Source: Nitrospirota bacterium (GTDB taxonomy: Bacteria; Nitrospinota_A; UBA7883; JACRGQ01). Taken from it: 15,277 bases of DNA. The notes beneath the pieces are model-generated. The model did not search any database, had not been told where the DNA came from, and saw only the letters and a program-made list of their open reading frames with translations. Every line of letters begins with the position of its first letter. Within the stretch, counting starts at the first letter, position 1. Location: the NCBI GenBank assembly GCA_024275775.1, contig JAJRYM010000022.1, positions 1 through 15,277 of the forward strand. The letters run 5' to 3'. Below, in pieces: positions 6,937 through 14,345 of this stretch. Made by a program: the position numbers and the translations under genes.

Positions 6937-8112
6937 GTGGTGAAACTGATGGAAATGCAGGTGCACGCCATGAAGATGTTCACATCGTGCGGCTGGTTTT
7001 TTAACGATATATCCGGCATTGAAACCGTGCAGGTTATGAAATACGCCGCGCGGGCGATTGATCTCGCAACGGAATTTACGGAAGCCGGCCTGGAAACGGA
7101 ACTTCTCGGTTATCTGAAAAAAGCGAAGAGCAATATCAGCGAATATGGGAACGGCGCTGAAATCTATCGGAAAAGCGTACAGCCGATAGCGGCCTCGGAC
7201 GAAAGAATCGCGGGCCGTACCGCGATAATGAATTCTCTCGACCTCGAAAAAGAGACGGGGTCGATTTACAGCCACGATTTTGAGATTGTGGAAAAACATC
7301 GCGAGGAGCAGGATTCGCGCAGTCTCATGGTGGGCAGAATCAAATTAGCCTCCCACGTCACCCTGGAGAAATGGGATTATAAGTTCGCTCTTATCTATTT
7401 CGGCGGGCATGATTTCAACTGTTTTCTGGTTCCTTTCGAGGACGAAACCAGATTTGAAAAACTTAAAACGGAGCTCTCGAATTCGTTCCGCAAATATTCG
7501 GCGACGGAGATAATCCGCTCGGTGACGAAGTATTTTCCAGACGAGTGCCAGACGTTCGCCTCGCTTTTCGAAGGCGAGCGGAAACGGGTGATGGAAACGC
7601 TGACGGACGGAATCGTAAAACAGGTAGGAGACGCTTATAGCCGGCTTTTCGCCCGGCATCGGAAACTTATGGAGCATCTCTTGGAAATCGACGTTCCGCT
7701 CCCGGAGGAGTTTCGAGTGGCCGCGAAGTATGTTTTTGAAAAAAAAGCCGACACCCTTTTTGCCGGTTCTGATTTCGATGGGGACTGCATGGCGTTGATA
7801 GATCTGCTTGATAACGCGCGCAAATGGGAGGTCGATCTGAATCTGGAAAAAATGCGCGAAAACCTTTCGGCCTTTCTTCAGAGCAGAATTCAGGTTCTCT
7901 GCTCCGGCGGCGACCCCTCCTGCGCCGTGCCGGCAATAAGGGCTCTTGAAGTTTTGAGACGGTACGAGATCGATTTCGATGCCCGGCAGTTTGAAAACGA
8001 GCTTTATCCTTACTACCTTGCGCTAAAAGAGAGTAATCACGAATTGCATGAATTCGTTTCGGCCGACGGTTCGCTCAAAAAACTTTTAGGACTGCTTAAT
8101 TTTTACGTTTAA
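6937..8112 (+). CDS. GH57/DUF3536 C-terminal part, same frame as the upstream gene
   Basis: Helical C-terminal half of the GH57 protein, with the conserved block MQVHAMKMFTSCGWFFNDI and GIETVQVMKYAARAIDLA. It is in the same frame as the 5710 gene: 6835-6936 has no stop and reads ARNDYIGAILERS and onward, linking the halves. GTG 6937 is the first standard start after the TAA; GGAGG (6918-6922) is 14 bp upstream, too far for good initiation, so separate translation looks weak. The remainder (residues about 100-391) is helical with a run of Arg/Glu. Its TAA (8110-8112) overlaps the stop of lpxK on the other strand. Most likely this is half of one gene interrupted by a single base change. Confidence 0.8.
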   Translation: MVKLMEMQVHAMKMFTSCGWFFNDISGIETVQVMKYAARAIDLATEFTEAGLETELLGYLKKAKSNISEYGNGAEIYRKSVQPIAASDERIAGRTAIMNSLDLEKETGSIYSHDFEIVEKHREEQDSRSLMVGRIKLASHVTLEKWDYKFALIYFGGHDFNCFLVPFEDETRFEKLKTELSNSFRKYSATEIIRSVTKYFPDECQTFASLFEGERKRVMETLTDGIVKQVGDAYSRLFARHRKLMEHLLEIDVPLPEEFRVAAKYVFEKKADTLFAGSDFDGDCMALIDLLDNARKWEVDLNLEKMRENLSAFLQSRIQVLCSGGDPSCAVPAIRALEVLRRYEIDFDARQFENELYPYYLALKESNHELHEFVSADGSLKKLLGLLNFYV

Positions 8113-9203
8113 GCTCCGCCCCCGCCTTTGCCGGCGATGGAAAGCAATTTTCTAAATTCGTCCTGCTCCCTTACCGACGCGGCAACCGCAAGCTGATGAA
8201 ACAGGCTCTTTTTAGTTTCCGGAATTCTTACGTAATCCTTTTGCGTCGTAAGTAGAAACGGATGGGAGGGCAGGGCACCGAGAATGTTTGCGATGTCGGT
8301 TTTAGTGAAGGGGTAATGATCGGCGAACGCGAAATGTTTTTCCACCTCCGCCCCAAGCTGTTCGGCTAACGCTTCGAATTGGCGAGGCGAGGCGATTCCG
8401 CTTACGAGGGCTATCTTTTTTCCGGCCAGATATTCACTGGCTTCCTTTTCCTCTCCTTCGGGCGTTATTATTTTTTCCGGTTTGATATCAACCTCGAACA
8501 CCGGCATGTTCCGCGATATTTCCCTAACAGTCCGCCTGACGGATTCGGCCTGTTCCGGCGCGGCGAGATTGGCTCTTGTAATTAAAACGGCGTCGGCTCT
8601 GCTTATCGCCCCAAGCGGTTCTCTTAACATGCCTGCGGGAAACAGCCAGCCGTTTCCGAAAGGGTTGACGGCGTCTATGAGGAGCAGGTTCAGGTTACGC
8701 GCCGCCCCGAGATGCGAAAAAGCGTCGTCGAGAATAACGGTTTCCACGTTGAACTTTTCCTTCACCGCGCGAATACCGTCCACTCGCCGGGGCGAACAGA
8801 TAACCGGAACCCCGGCAAGCGCCTGCGCGCATAACAGTGGTTCGTCGGCTCCGTCGGGAAAGCGGGCAAGAACCGTCTCGCCGTCCGATACCGTCTGCAC
8901 CGGTTCGTCAGATTGCCTGCCGTACCCCCTGCTTACCACGGCAACCCGCCTTCCGGCTTCCTTCAGCATACGCGCGGTCATTATGGAAACCGGCGTTTTG
9001 CCCGTTCCTCCAACCGTAATGTTCCCGATGCTTATTACGGCCACTCCGTCAATCCTGTTTTCCGGCAGGATTTTCAGGCGGTAAAGCCATTCGCGGAATT
9101 TTATGATGGCCAGGTATATCCATGAAAAAACGCAAAGGGCGTATCCCATAAGCCCCAATGCCGACGGTTTGCCGGTTTTAAGCTTTTCAAATCTCTTCTT
9201 CAT
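8109..9203 (-). CDS. lpxK: Tetraacyldisaccharide 4'-kinase (lipid A biosynthesis)
   Basis: Inner-membrane kinase that phosphorylates the 4' position of the lipid A disaccharide with ATP. It has a hydrophobic N-terminal segment (about residues 18-36) as a membrane anchor, a Walker A loop GNITVGGTGKTP (60-71), the block VVSRGYGR (89-96) and VILDDAFSH (156-164). The last corresponds to the usual DDGFQH catalytic motif, with Gly to Ala and Gln to Ser; the Asp pair and the His remain. Length 364 is slightly long for the family. It is the last gene of the hisG-pyrE-hypothetical-lpxK unit, 21 bp after the preceding gene. It ends tail-to-tail with the GH57 gene, sharing 4 bp. Confidence 0.92.
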   Translation of the reverse strand: MKKRFEKLKTGKPSALGLMGYALCVFSWIYLAIIKFREWLYRLKILPENRIDGVAVISIGNITVGGTGKTPVSIMTARMLKEAGRRVAVVSRGYGRQSDEPVQTVSDGETVLARFPDGADEPLLCAQALAGVPVICSPRRVDGIRAVKEKFNVETVILDDAFSHLGAARNLNLLLIDAVNPFGNGWLFPAGMLREPLGAISRADAVLITRANLAAPEQAESVRRTVREISRNMPVFEVDIKPEKIITPEGEEKEASEYLAGKKIALVSGIASPRQFEALAEQLGAEVEKHFAFADHYPFTKTDIANILGALPSHPFLLTTQKDYVRIPETKKSLFHQLAVAASVREQDEFRKLLSIAGKGGGGA

Positions 9204-9224
9204 GCCTTGCCGCCAAACAGTTTA

Positions 9225-9500
9225 TCAGGCCGGTTTTGGGCGGTCTTCGTTCCGCTCGATAAGTTCTCTTATCCGGGGCTGTATGAAGACATTTTCAAGA
9301 TTTTCTTTTCTAAGAAATTCCAGGATGCGGTTTATTCTGTAGTTGCTGGTGGTTCGCTTATCCAGTATCAGCCTGCGGCTCTTTTTTACCTCGCAGAACC
9401 CGCCTTTTATAGTGATTTCATCGTCATCAAGATTGCGAAGTTCAAAAGATACGCCGATGTTTTCAAGTACTGCCTGAAGGCCCGTAAGGATATTATCCAC
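9225..9500 (-). CDS. Hypothetical protein between pyrE and lpxK
   Basis: A 91-residue protein I do not recognise. It starts with GTG at 9500, overlapping the pyrE stop by 8 bp, and ends 21 bp before lpxK; this tight packing on the same strand supports a real gene. The first half looks like alternating beta strands with acidic and basic turns (SFELRNLDDDEITIKGG), and the second half is basic and helical (NRILEFLRKENLENVF). It has no cysteine pair, signal peptide or membrane segment. It is soluble and charged, perhaps a small binding or regulatory protein; no function is proposed. Confidence 0.7.
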   Translation of the reverse strand: MDNILTGLQAVLENIGVSFELRNLDDDEITIKGGFCEVKKSRRLILDKRTTSNYRINRILEFLRKENLENVFIQPRIRELIERNEDRPKPA

Positions 9501-10065
9501 TTGGTTCCATGTACCGTTTCATTATTTCTTCACGGGTTATCACTGTATCCACCCGACATCCCTCGGCTTCGATAGCTTCCCGGCCTCCCTCCTGCCGGTC
9601 GACAAGCGCCACAACGCCAAGCACTTCCAGCCCGAATTCTCTGGCCGCGCGAACGGCCTCAAGCGCCGACCCGCCTGTTGTAATAACGTCTTCTATGATG
9701 ATTACCTTCTCGCCCGGTTTCATATCTCCCTCTATCGGAACCCTCGTTCCGTGCTCCTTAACGGTTTTTCTTACCACGAATGCTTTTACAGGCTTTCCCC
9801 GCCGGAAGCTTTCGGCGGCGGTGGCGATGGCTATCGGGTCGGCTCCCAGCGTCAACCCGCCCACTCCGTCCGGCGACATTCCGCTTATCTTTTCATAAAC
9901 CGCTTTACCGACGAGGTTGATGCCTTCCGGGTCGTAGGTTGTTTTCTTGCAGTTGACGTAATACGAGCTCATTCTGCCGGAAGCCAGCCGGAACGTCGGC
10001 TCCTCCGAATACATGAAGGATTTTTCCACCAGGATATCAAGCAGTCTGTCTGTATCGTTCGCCAT
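9493..10065 (-). CDS. pyrE: Orotate phosphoribosyltransferase
   Basis: Transfers phosphoribose from PRPP to orotate, giving OMP in pyrimidine synthesis. The PRPP loop VIIIEDVITTGGSA (about residues 121-134) is complete, and KTVKEHGTR (100-108) carries the flexible-loop lysine and histidine. The N-terminal region FRLASGRMSSYYVNCK is typical of the shorter form found in archaea and several bacterial phyla. Length 190 is normal. The ATG follows the hisG TAA with no gap (TAAATG) and no Shine-Dalgarno is seen, so translation is probably coupled to hisG. Placing pyrE directly after hisG joins two PRPP-consuming enzymes. Confidence 0.95.
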   Translation of the reverse strand: MANDTDRLLDILVEKSFMYSEEPTFRLASGRMSSYYVNCKKTTYDPEGINLVGKAVYEKISGMSPDGVGGLTLGADPIAIATAAESFRRGKPVKAFVVRKTVKEHGTRVPIEGDMKPGEKVIIIEDVITTGGSALEAVRAAREFGLEVLGVVALVDRQEGGREAIEAEGCRVDTVITREEIMKRYMEPSG

Positions 10066-10728
10066 TTAATCTTTTATCGGATTTTTCCGAATTTCTTCTT
10101 CCATTCGCCGGACAACTCCGCCTATACGCTCCCGCTTTGTTTTCAGCGAGGCGCGGTTCACCACCAGCCGCGCGGTTACTTCCATTATCGTTTCCACTTC
10201 AACGAGGCCGTTGGCCTTAAGCGTGTTGCCGGTTGAAACGAGGTCCACAATCCGTTCTGAAAGCCCTACTATCGGCGCTATTTCAATCGAGCCGTAAAGT
10301 TTTATGACTTCTGCGTGTATCCCTCGCGAAAGAAAATATTTCGCCGTAAGGTTCGTGAATTTCGTCGCAACCCGGATGTGGGTCCAGCGGGAAGGATCGT
10401 CATTTTCCTTGAGCGCCTTCGGTTCCGCCAGCACAAGCCTGCAGTAGCCGAAACCGAGATCGAGCATTTCATAAAGCTGTTTTTCCTGCTCTTCAATCTG
10501 GTCTTTTCCTGAAACGCCCATATCGGCCGCGCCGCCTTCGACGTATGCCGGAATATCCGTATCCCGAACGATGATGCCGGAAGCGCCGGTTTTTTCGTCT
10601 TTGAAAATCAGTTTCCGGTTTTCTTCGAGGGCGGAGGAAAAATCTATGCCTATGCGCCGAAAAAGTTCGACGGTCGGCCTGAGATTCCTTCCTTTCGGGA
10701 TGGCGACGGTAAGCCGGTTATTTTTCAT
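10066..10728 (-). CDS. hisG: ATP phosphoribosyltransferase, short form
   Basis: First step of histidine synthesis: ATP plus PRPP gives phosphoribosyl-ATP. It begins MKNNRLTVAIPKGRN and has DTDIPAYVEGGAADMGVSGKD and LVSTGNTLKANGLVEVE, the PRPP-binding loop. At 220 residues it lacks the C-terminal regulatory domain of the long form; such short HisG proteins normally work with a HisZ regulatory subunit, not present in this window. It is the first gene of the minus-strand unit. The ATG at 10728 has no good Shine-Dalgarno. The 131 bp upstream, shared with the divergent gene at 10860, holds two repeats described separately. Confidence 0.94.
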   Translation of the reverse strand: MKNNRLTVAIPKGRNLRPTVELFRRIGIDFSSALEENRKLIFKDEKTGASGIIVRDTDIPAYVEGGAADMGVSGKDQIEEQEKQLYEMLDLGFGYCRLVLAEPKALKENDDPSRWTHIRVATKFTNLTAKYFLSRGIHAEVIKLYGSIEIAPIVGLSERIVDLVSTGNTLKANGLVEVETIMEVTARLVVNRASLKTKRERIGGVVRRMEEEIRKNPIKD

Positions 10729-10747
10729 AATCCAACAGAATCTACCA

Positions 10748-10772
10748 CAGGGAAACGGTTCAGGGAAACGGT
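10748..10772. repeat. Two 12-bp direct repeats upstream of hisG
   Basis: CAGGGAAACGGT occurs at 10748-10759 and again at 10761-10772, separated by one base, so the repeat step is 13 bp. It lies 20 bp before the hisG start, on the 5' side of the minus-strand operon. It could be a binding site for a regulator of the operon or a recent slippage product. No matching known operator comes to mind. Confidence 0.6.
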
Positions 10773-10834
10773 GTAAATATGAGCGGTACTGCTTTTAAGC
10801 GCCTTTCGGTTTTTTTTGTTGTTGGGTAAGCCTT

Positions 10835-10847
10835 ATTCTGACAGAAT
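10835..10847. promoter_or_regulatory. 13-bp palindrome before the gene at 10860
   Basis: ATTCTG-A-CAGAAT is a perfect inverted repeat ending 12 bp before the ATG at 10860. Its right arm CAGAAT (10842-10847) could serve as a -10 box, 17 bp after TTGTTG (10819-10824). That would place transcription start only a few bases before the ATG, which fits the absence of a Shine-Dalgarno site. It may be an operator for the downstream gene or for the divergent hisG unit. Confidence 0.35.
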
Positions 10848-10859
10848 ACTTTTTCTGAT

Positions 10860-11729
10860 ATGAGGGAAATAGAGATTACATCATGGCACAAACTTGGGGG
10901 TGTGCATCCCGCCAAACTTGCGGATGCCCGGCTCGAACTGCATTACGCGGTACAGCTGGTGTCATCAATCGGCCAATGCCTGCTTGAACCCCGCTCGGAC
11001 GATAGCCACGGCTGGATGGCATGGGATGAGCGCACCGGTTCGCTCGTTTCGGCCACTGTAGAGGGGAATAAAAAAGTCTGTTGCCGCCTCGACTTCAGGA
11101 AACTGACTCTTTATCTGATGGATTCGGATGGCGACCCGGACGATAATCCGCTTTCCAGCTTTCCGCTACACGAAAAAACCTTTTTCGATGCTTATAACTG
11201 GTTGAGCAACTCGCTTCAAGAACTGGGATTGGACGGCGGCAAGCTACGCGTGGATATCATGAACCTTCCCGATCACCCCATAAGAAGCGGGGGAAAATTT
11301 ACGGTCGATTTGATGAAATGGGGATTGAACGAACTGGCTCTGTACTTTTCCAACGCCGACAGTCTTTTCAAAGGGACAAGGGAGCTGTTTCCAAACGCTT
11401 CCGAGGTGCAATGCCGCCCGCAGACTCTTGATATCGGCATAACAATCCCTCTGGAAAACGAGGGAGAAGGTGAAAAGAAAATCTTTCACGCGGGGCTTTC
11501 CGCCGGCACCGGCGAATTCCCCGAACCGCACTTTTACTCGTATGTTCTCCCTTACCCTCCGGCAGAATCCCTGCCTCCTTTACGATTCGGTTTTCGGCAT
11601 ACAGAGGGATGGATAGGAGCTTTCCTGAAGGCGAGCTCAATAGTTTCCAAAAAGGGGGACGAAGCGGTACAGTCCAAGCTTGCGGCGGATTTTATTAACG
11701 AAGCTTTTGAGGTTTTCTCGAAACTTTAA
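10860..11729 (+). CDS. Hypothetical protein, possibly DUF5996-like
   Basis: A 289-residue soluble protein without signal or membrane segments. Its layout resembles proteins I know as DUF5996: an HYAVQLVSSIGQCLLEP start region, an LDFRKLTLYLM strand, a FFDAYNWLSNSLQELGL helix, then an LFKGTRELF segment, and FYSYVLPYPPAE near the end. The similarity is from memory and partial. There is no obvious catalytic triad or metal motif. The ATG at 10860 lacks a Shine-Dalgarno site and may be leaderless. It converges on the flavoprotein gene with 9 bp between stops. No function is proposed. Confidence 0.7.
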   Translation: MREIEITSWHKLGGVHPAKLADARLELHYAVQLVSSIGQCLLEPRSDDSHGWMAWDERTGSLVSATVEGNKKVCCRLDFRKLTLYLMDSDGDPDDNPLSSFPLHEKTFFDAYNWLSNSLQELGLDGGKLRVDIMNLPDHPIRSGGKFTVDLMKWGLNELALYFSNADSLFKGTRELFPNASEVQCRPQTLDIGITIPLENEGEGEKKIFHAGLSAGTGEFPEPHFYSYVLPYPPAESLPPLRFGFRHTEGWIGAFLKASSIVSKKGDEAVQSKLAADFINEAFEVFSKL

Positions 11730-11738
11730 AGGCCGGCG

Positions 11739-13205
11739 CTATCCGCGCATCGTGGCGCGTTGGGCGGAGGCTGTTTTCCCGGCCGCGTCCGGCTGTTCCT
11801 TGAGGATGTATTCGATTACGTCTTTAGCCGAATAGGTAGTGCGCCCCCCTTCGAGGAAATGTCCGAGGTTTACAAGGTCATCACCCGCCGTGAGAAGCGG
11901 TTTTTCCTCGCTTCCGTCCTTTTGCACCTGCGGATATCCTGCGTTGGCCATCAAGCTGTTGCACAGGCATTTTCTTCCAGCCGCATCTTCCAGCCGACCG
12001 CCTTTCTTTACATAGGTATCTACCGGCTCGGATGGACAACGATAGCCCGGCGCGCCGTCCTCTTTTATATACACTTCTCTAAGGAAACCGAGGTCGCAGA
12101 TTCTTTTGCGCTTGAGGTAAACATCTTCCTCGGAATTGGTCTCCTCCAGTTCTACCACCTTGAAAGGGAAACCGGTCGGCGATGCGAGTGGGTCGGTGCG
12201 AATGGCCGCAGTTCCTTCCGCCACTTTTTTAAGCACTTTCAGCCTGAATTCCGGCGTCAGACCCGATTCTTCGCAGAATGCGAACGCAGTTCCAACCTGA
12301 ACGCCCGCGGCGCCGAGAGAGAGGGCTTCCGTAAGTTTCTCCGGTTTGCCGTAGGAGCCCGCAAGCCAGAATGGAAGGCCGAGTTTTCGTATTTTCTCCA
12401 AGTCGACTATATCTTTGTCGCCGTAAATCGGCTCCCCTTCTTCATTCAGCTTCATGGCTCCTCTCGGCGGCGCGTTGTGGCCTCCTGCCGTAGGGCTTTC
12501 AATAATGAAACCGTCCACCTTGCCCGTGGATTTTTTATAAAGAGTCAGTGCAAGTATCGCCGAAGCGATAATCGGTAAAAACTTCGGGCGTTTAAGCTCT
12601 GGAAGGTGTTGCTGGATAATCTGTTTCGGCTCGAAAAACATTTTTAGCGCATCCGTCGCGCCGATGGCGTTTATTTTTATGGAAACTTCGCCGTGATGAG
12701 TAAGCCTGTCTATTATTCCGGGGATTTCCTTGGGGATGCCCGCCCCCATAAGAATATAATCGACTCCGGCAAGCATCGCTCCGTAAATGGCCGAAAGGTT
12801 AGGCATCTGTATTTTTTCAAGGTAATTTATGCCAACCGGCCCGTCATGCCCTTCTTTGGCCAGGAAAACCTCAACGAAATTTCCCACTATATTCAGTTCC
12901 TGAAGCGCCCGTGCCGGTTTAACGCTGAACATGGACGGGTTCTTGAATGGTGTATCTTCCGCTTTACCTCCGGCTATAAAGTAGGTATCGATTATTTTTT
13001 TTACGATTGACGATACGGGGAAATGTTGAAGGGCGCGTCTTATGTCTCCGTCCGGGTCGCCCATCTGAAGCCTGCGTGAAATGGTAAGATCCAGAGCTGT
13101 GCCGGAAACCACGCCGAGCTGGCCCAGCCTGGAAACAGCATTTGCCAGATTCCAGTTGGATATCGCGGCCCCCATTCCGCCCTGTATAATTAGAGGGTAG
13201 CTCAT
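11739..13205 (-). CDS. Nitronate monooxygenase-family FMN protein, long form
   Basis: TIM-barrel flavoprotein of the nitronate monooxygenase/2-nitropropane dioxygenase family, which also includes PfaD-like enoyl reductases. It starts LIIQGGMGAAISNWNLANAV, the usual FMN-binding N-terminus. ESPTAGGHNAPPRG (236-249) has the GGH with the candidate catalytic His243, and LAGSYGKPEKL then GAAGVQVGTAFAFCEESG (298-315) form the phosphate-binding region. At 488 residues it is about 130 longer than typical members. The extra C-terminal part has several cysteines (Cys370, Cys390, Cys413, Cys415), including CLCN. The ATG at 13205 has only a weak Shine-Dalgarno. Substrate cannot be told; no fatty-acid or polyketide genes are beside it. 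Confidence 0.85.
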   Translation of the reverse strand: MSYPLIIQGGMGAAISNWNLANAVSRLGQLGVVSGTALDLTISRRLQMGDPDGDIRRALQHFPVSSIVKKIIDTYFIAGGKAEDTPFKNPSMFSVKPARALQELNIVGNFVEVFLAKEGHDGPVGINYLEKIQMPNLSAIYGAMLAGVDYILMGAGIPKEIPGIIDRLTHHGEVSIKINAIGATDALKMFFEPKQIIQQHLPELKRPKFLPIIASAILALTLYKKSTGKVDGFIIESPTAGGHNAPPRGAMKLNEEGEPIYGDKDIVDLEKIRKLGLPFWLAGSYGKPEKLTEALSLGAAGVQVGTAFAFCEESGLTPEFRLKVLKKVAEGTAAIRTDPLASPTGFPFKVVELEETNSEEDVYLKRKRICDLGFLREVYIKEDGAPGYRCPSEPVDTYVKKGGRLEDAAGRKCLCNSLMANAGYPQVQKDGSEEKPLLTAGDDLVNLGHFLEGGRTTYSAKDVIEYILKEQPDAAGKTASAQRATMRG

Positions 13206-13371
13206 ACAGTTATTTCCATTTTTCGGTCGTTTCCATTCATAAATATAATTTAACCCCGCCTGAATCTTTTTATACCATTATAGATGCAGTACAACACGCA
13301 TGGTTGTTTCTTTATTAAAACATAAAGAGATGTTTCATTACAAAAAAAGCCCCCTTTTAACATTTGGTTGT
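13206..13371. other. AT-rich divergent intergenic region
   Basis: This stretch separates the flavoprotein gene (-) from the acidic-protein gene (+) and is clearly more AT-rich than its surroundings. On the minus strand a TATAAT box (13277-13282 in plus coordinates) could serve the flavoprotein gene, but I see no matching -35. A small inverted repeat, AAAAG-CCCC-CTTTT, lies near 13344-13357 and is too weak to call a terminator. No gene is visible. Confidence 0.4.
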
Positions 13372-13400
13372 TTTACTCTTTCCTTTATCTTGCCTATAAT
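13372..13400 (+). promoter_or_regulatory. Promoter of the acidic zinc-ribbon protein gene
   Basis: A perfect -10 TATAAT (13395-13400) is preceded at 17 bp by TTTACT (13372-13377), matching four of six -35 positions. The start of transcription would be about 40 bp before the ATG at 13446. Confidence 0.6.
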
Positions 13401-13445
13401 TACCGCAGGTTATTTAAGAGGGCAATTTGGAGAAAGGTTGGGAAT

Positions 13446-14345
13446 ATGAAGTGTCCGAAATGTAAGTTCGTCAGTTTTGAATATCTGGACACCTGTAAAA
13501 AATGCGGTTTTGATTTGGGTCCTTTCAAGGCGGAAATGGGCGTAGATTTCCAGGCCTTCTCGCCGATAGACATTTATACAAAGAAGGAAGAGGCTAAGCC
13601 CCCCGATGAACCAGCCGAAGATGCGGTAGCGGTAGCGGAAGAAGAGACTGCGGAGAGCGCCGCTGAAGCGGAAGAGAAGTTTGCGGTGGAGGCCGAAGAG
13701 ATCGTCGCCGAAGAAGAAAGCGAAATATCCGTGGACGATCTTTTCGCCGAGGATACGAAAGAAGAAATTTCCATTGAGGAGCCTGAAGCGGCAGTCGTCG
13801 AAACGGCTGAAGAGCCAGCCGAGCCGCAGGAGGAAGAATCAAGTGAAATTGCGTTTGATCTCGGTTCGCTGGACGAAGCAAGCGAGCCTGTCGCCGAGGT
13901 TGAGGCGGAGGCCGAAGAACCGGTCGAGGTTCAGGCGGATGCCGAAGAACCGGTCGAGGTTCAGGCGGATGCCGAAGAACCTGCAACGGAGACTGCCGAA
14001 GAACCAGCTTCTGGGATAACGCTGGAAGAAATCAGCATGGGAGAAATACCGGAAGCCGAGGGTGCATCCCCGCCTGAGCAGGAAACGGCGGAGGCTGAAG
14101 AAGAGCCTCAGGTTCCCGCCGAAGAGGCGGAAGAAGAGGTTGCCGCCGAAGAGGCTCTTGAGTTTGATCTTTCGGAAGATGCCGGGCCTGAAGAGTCCGC
14201 CACGCCTGAGGAAGAGATTGCTCAACCTGAAGCGGAAACACCGGCTGAAACATCGGAATCGGAAGAAGAAGGCATAGAACTTGATCTTTCGGAAGATATC
14301 GGCGAAGAGGTTTTCGAGGAGCCGGCGGAAAAATCTGCCGAGTAA
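13446..14345 (+). CDS. Zinc-ribbon protein with long acidic repeat tail (ends at in-frame TAA)
   Basis: Unrecognised protein. Residues 3-20 form a zinc-ribbon (Cys3, Cys6, Cys17, Cys20: MKCPKCKF...CKKCGFD). From about residue 50 it is almost entirely Glu, Ala, Pro and Val, strongly acidic and probably disordered. Short hydrophobic-acidic motifs recur: AFDLGSLDEA, EFDLSEDAG, ELDLSEDIG. The start is ATG 13446, with GGAGAAAGG about 10 bp upstream. The stop is TAA 14343-14345, but the same frame continues to TAG 14523-14525 with more of the same motifs, so the intact protein was probably 359 residues. The fold suggests a tethering or scaffold role, possibly at the envelope, but this is a guess. 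It is followed by a terminator and metK. Confidence 0.75.
   Translation: MKCPKCKFVSFEYLDTCKKCGFDLGPFKAEMGVDFQAFSPIDIYTKKEEAKPPDEPAEDAVAVAEEETAESAAEAEEKFAVEAEEIVAEEESEISVDDLFAEDTKEEISIEEPEAAVVETAEEPAEPQEEESSEIAFDLGSLDEASEPVAEVEAEAEEPVEVQADAEEPVEVQADAEEPATETAEEPASGITLEEISMGEIPEAEGASPPEQETAEAEEEPQVPAEEAEEEVAAEEALEFDLSEDAGPEESATPEEEIAQPEAETPAETSESEEEGIELDLSEDIGEEVFEEPAEKSAE
13891..13980 (+). repeat. Three tandem 30-bp units in the acidic-protein gene
   Basis: Bases 13921-13950 and 13951-13980 are identical 30-bp units; 13891-13920 is a third, diverged copy. Each encodes ten residues ending in AEE, such as PVEVQADAEE. The unit length is a multiple of three, so copy-number change keeps the frame. 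There is no spacer, so it is not a CRISPR array. Confidence 0.95.

Noticed and set aside
13891..13980. Short direct repeats as a possible CRISPR array
   Set aside because: The units are contiguous without spacers and in frame in a coding gene.
3183..14345. Reassignment of TAA/TAG or programmed readthrough
   Set aside because: TAA and TAG end several intact genes in the window at the expected family lengths, and TAA is a poor readthrough codon.
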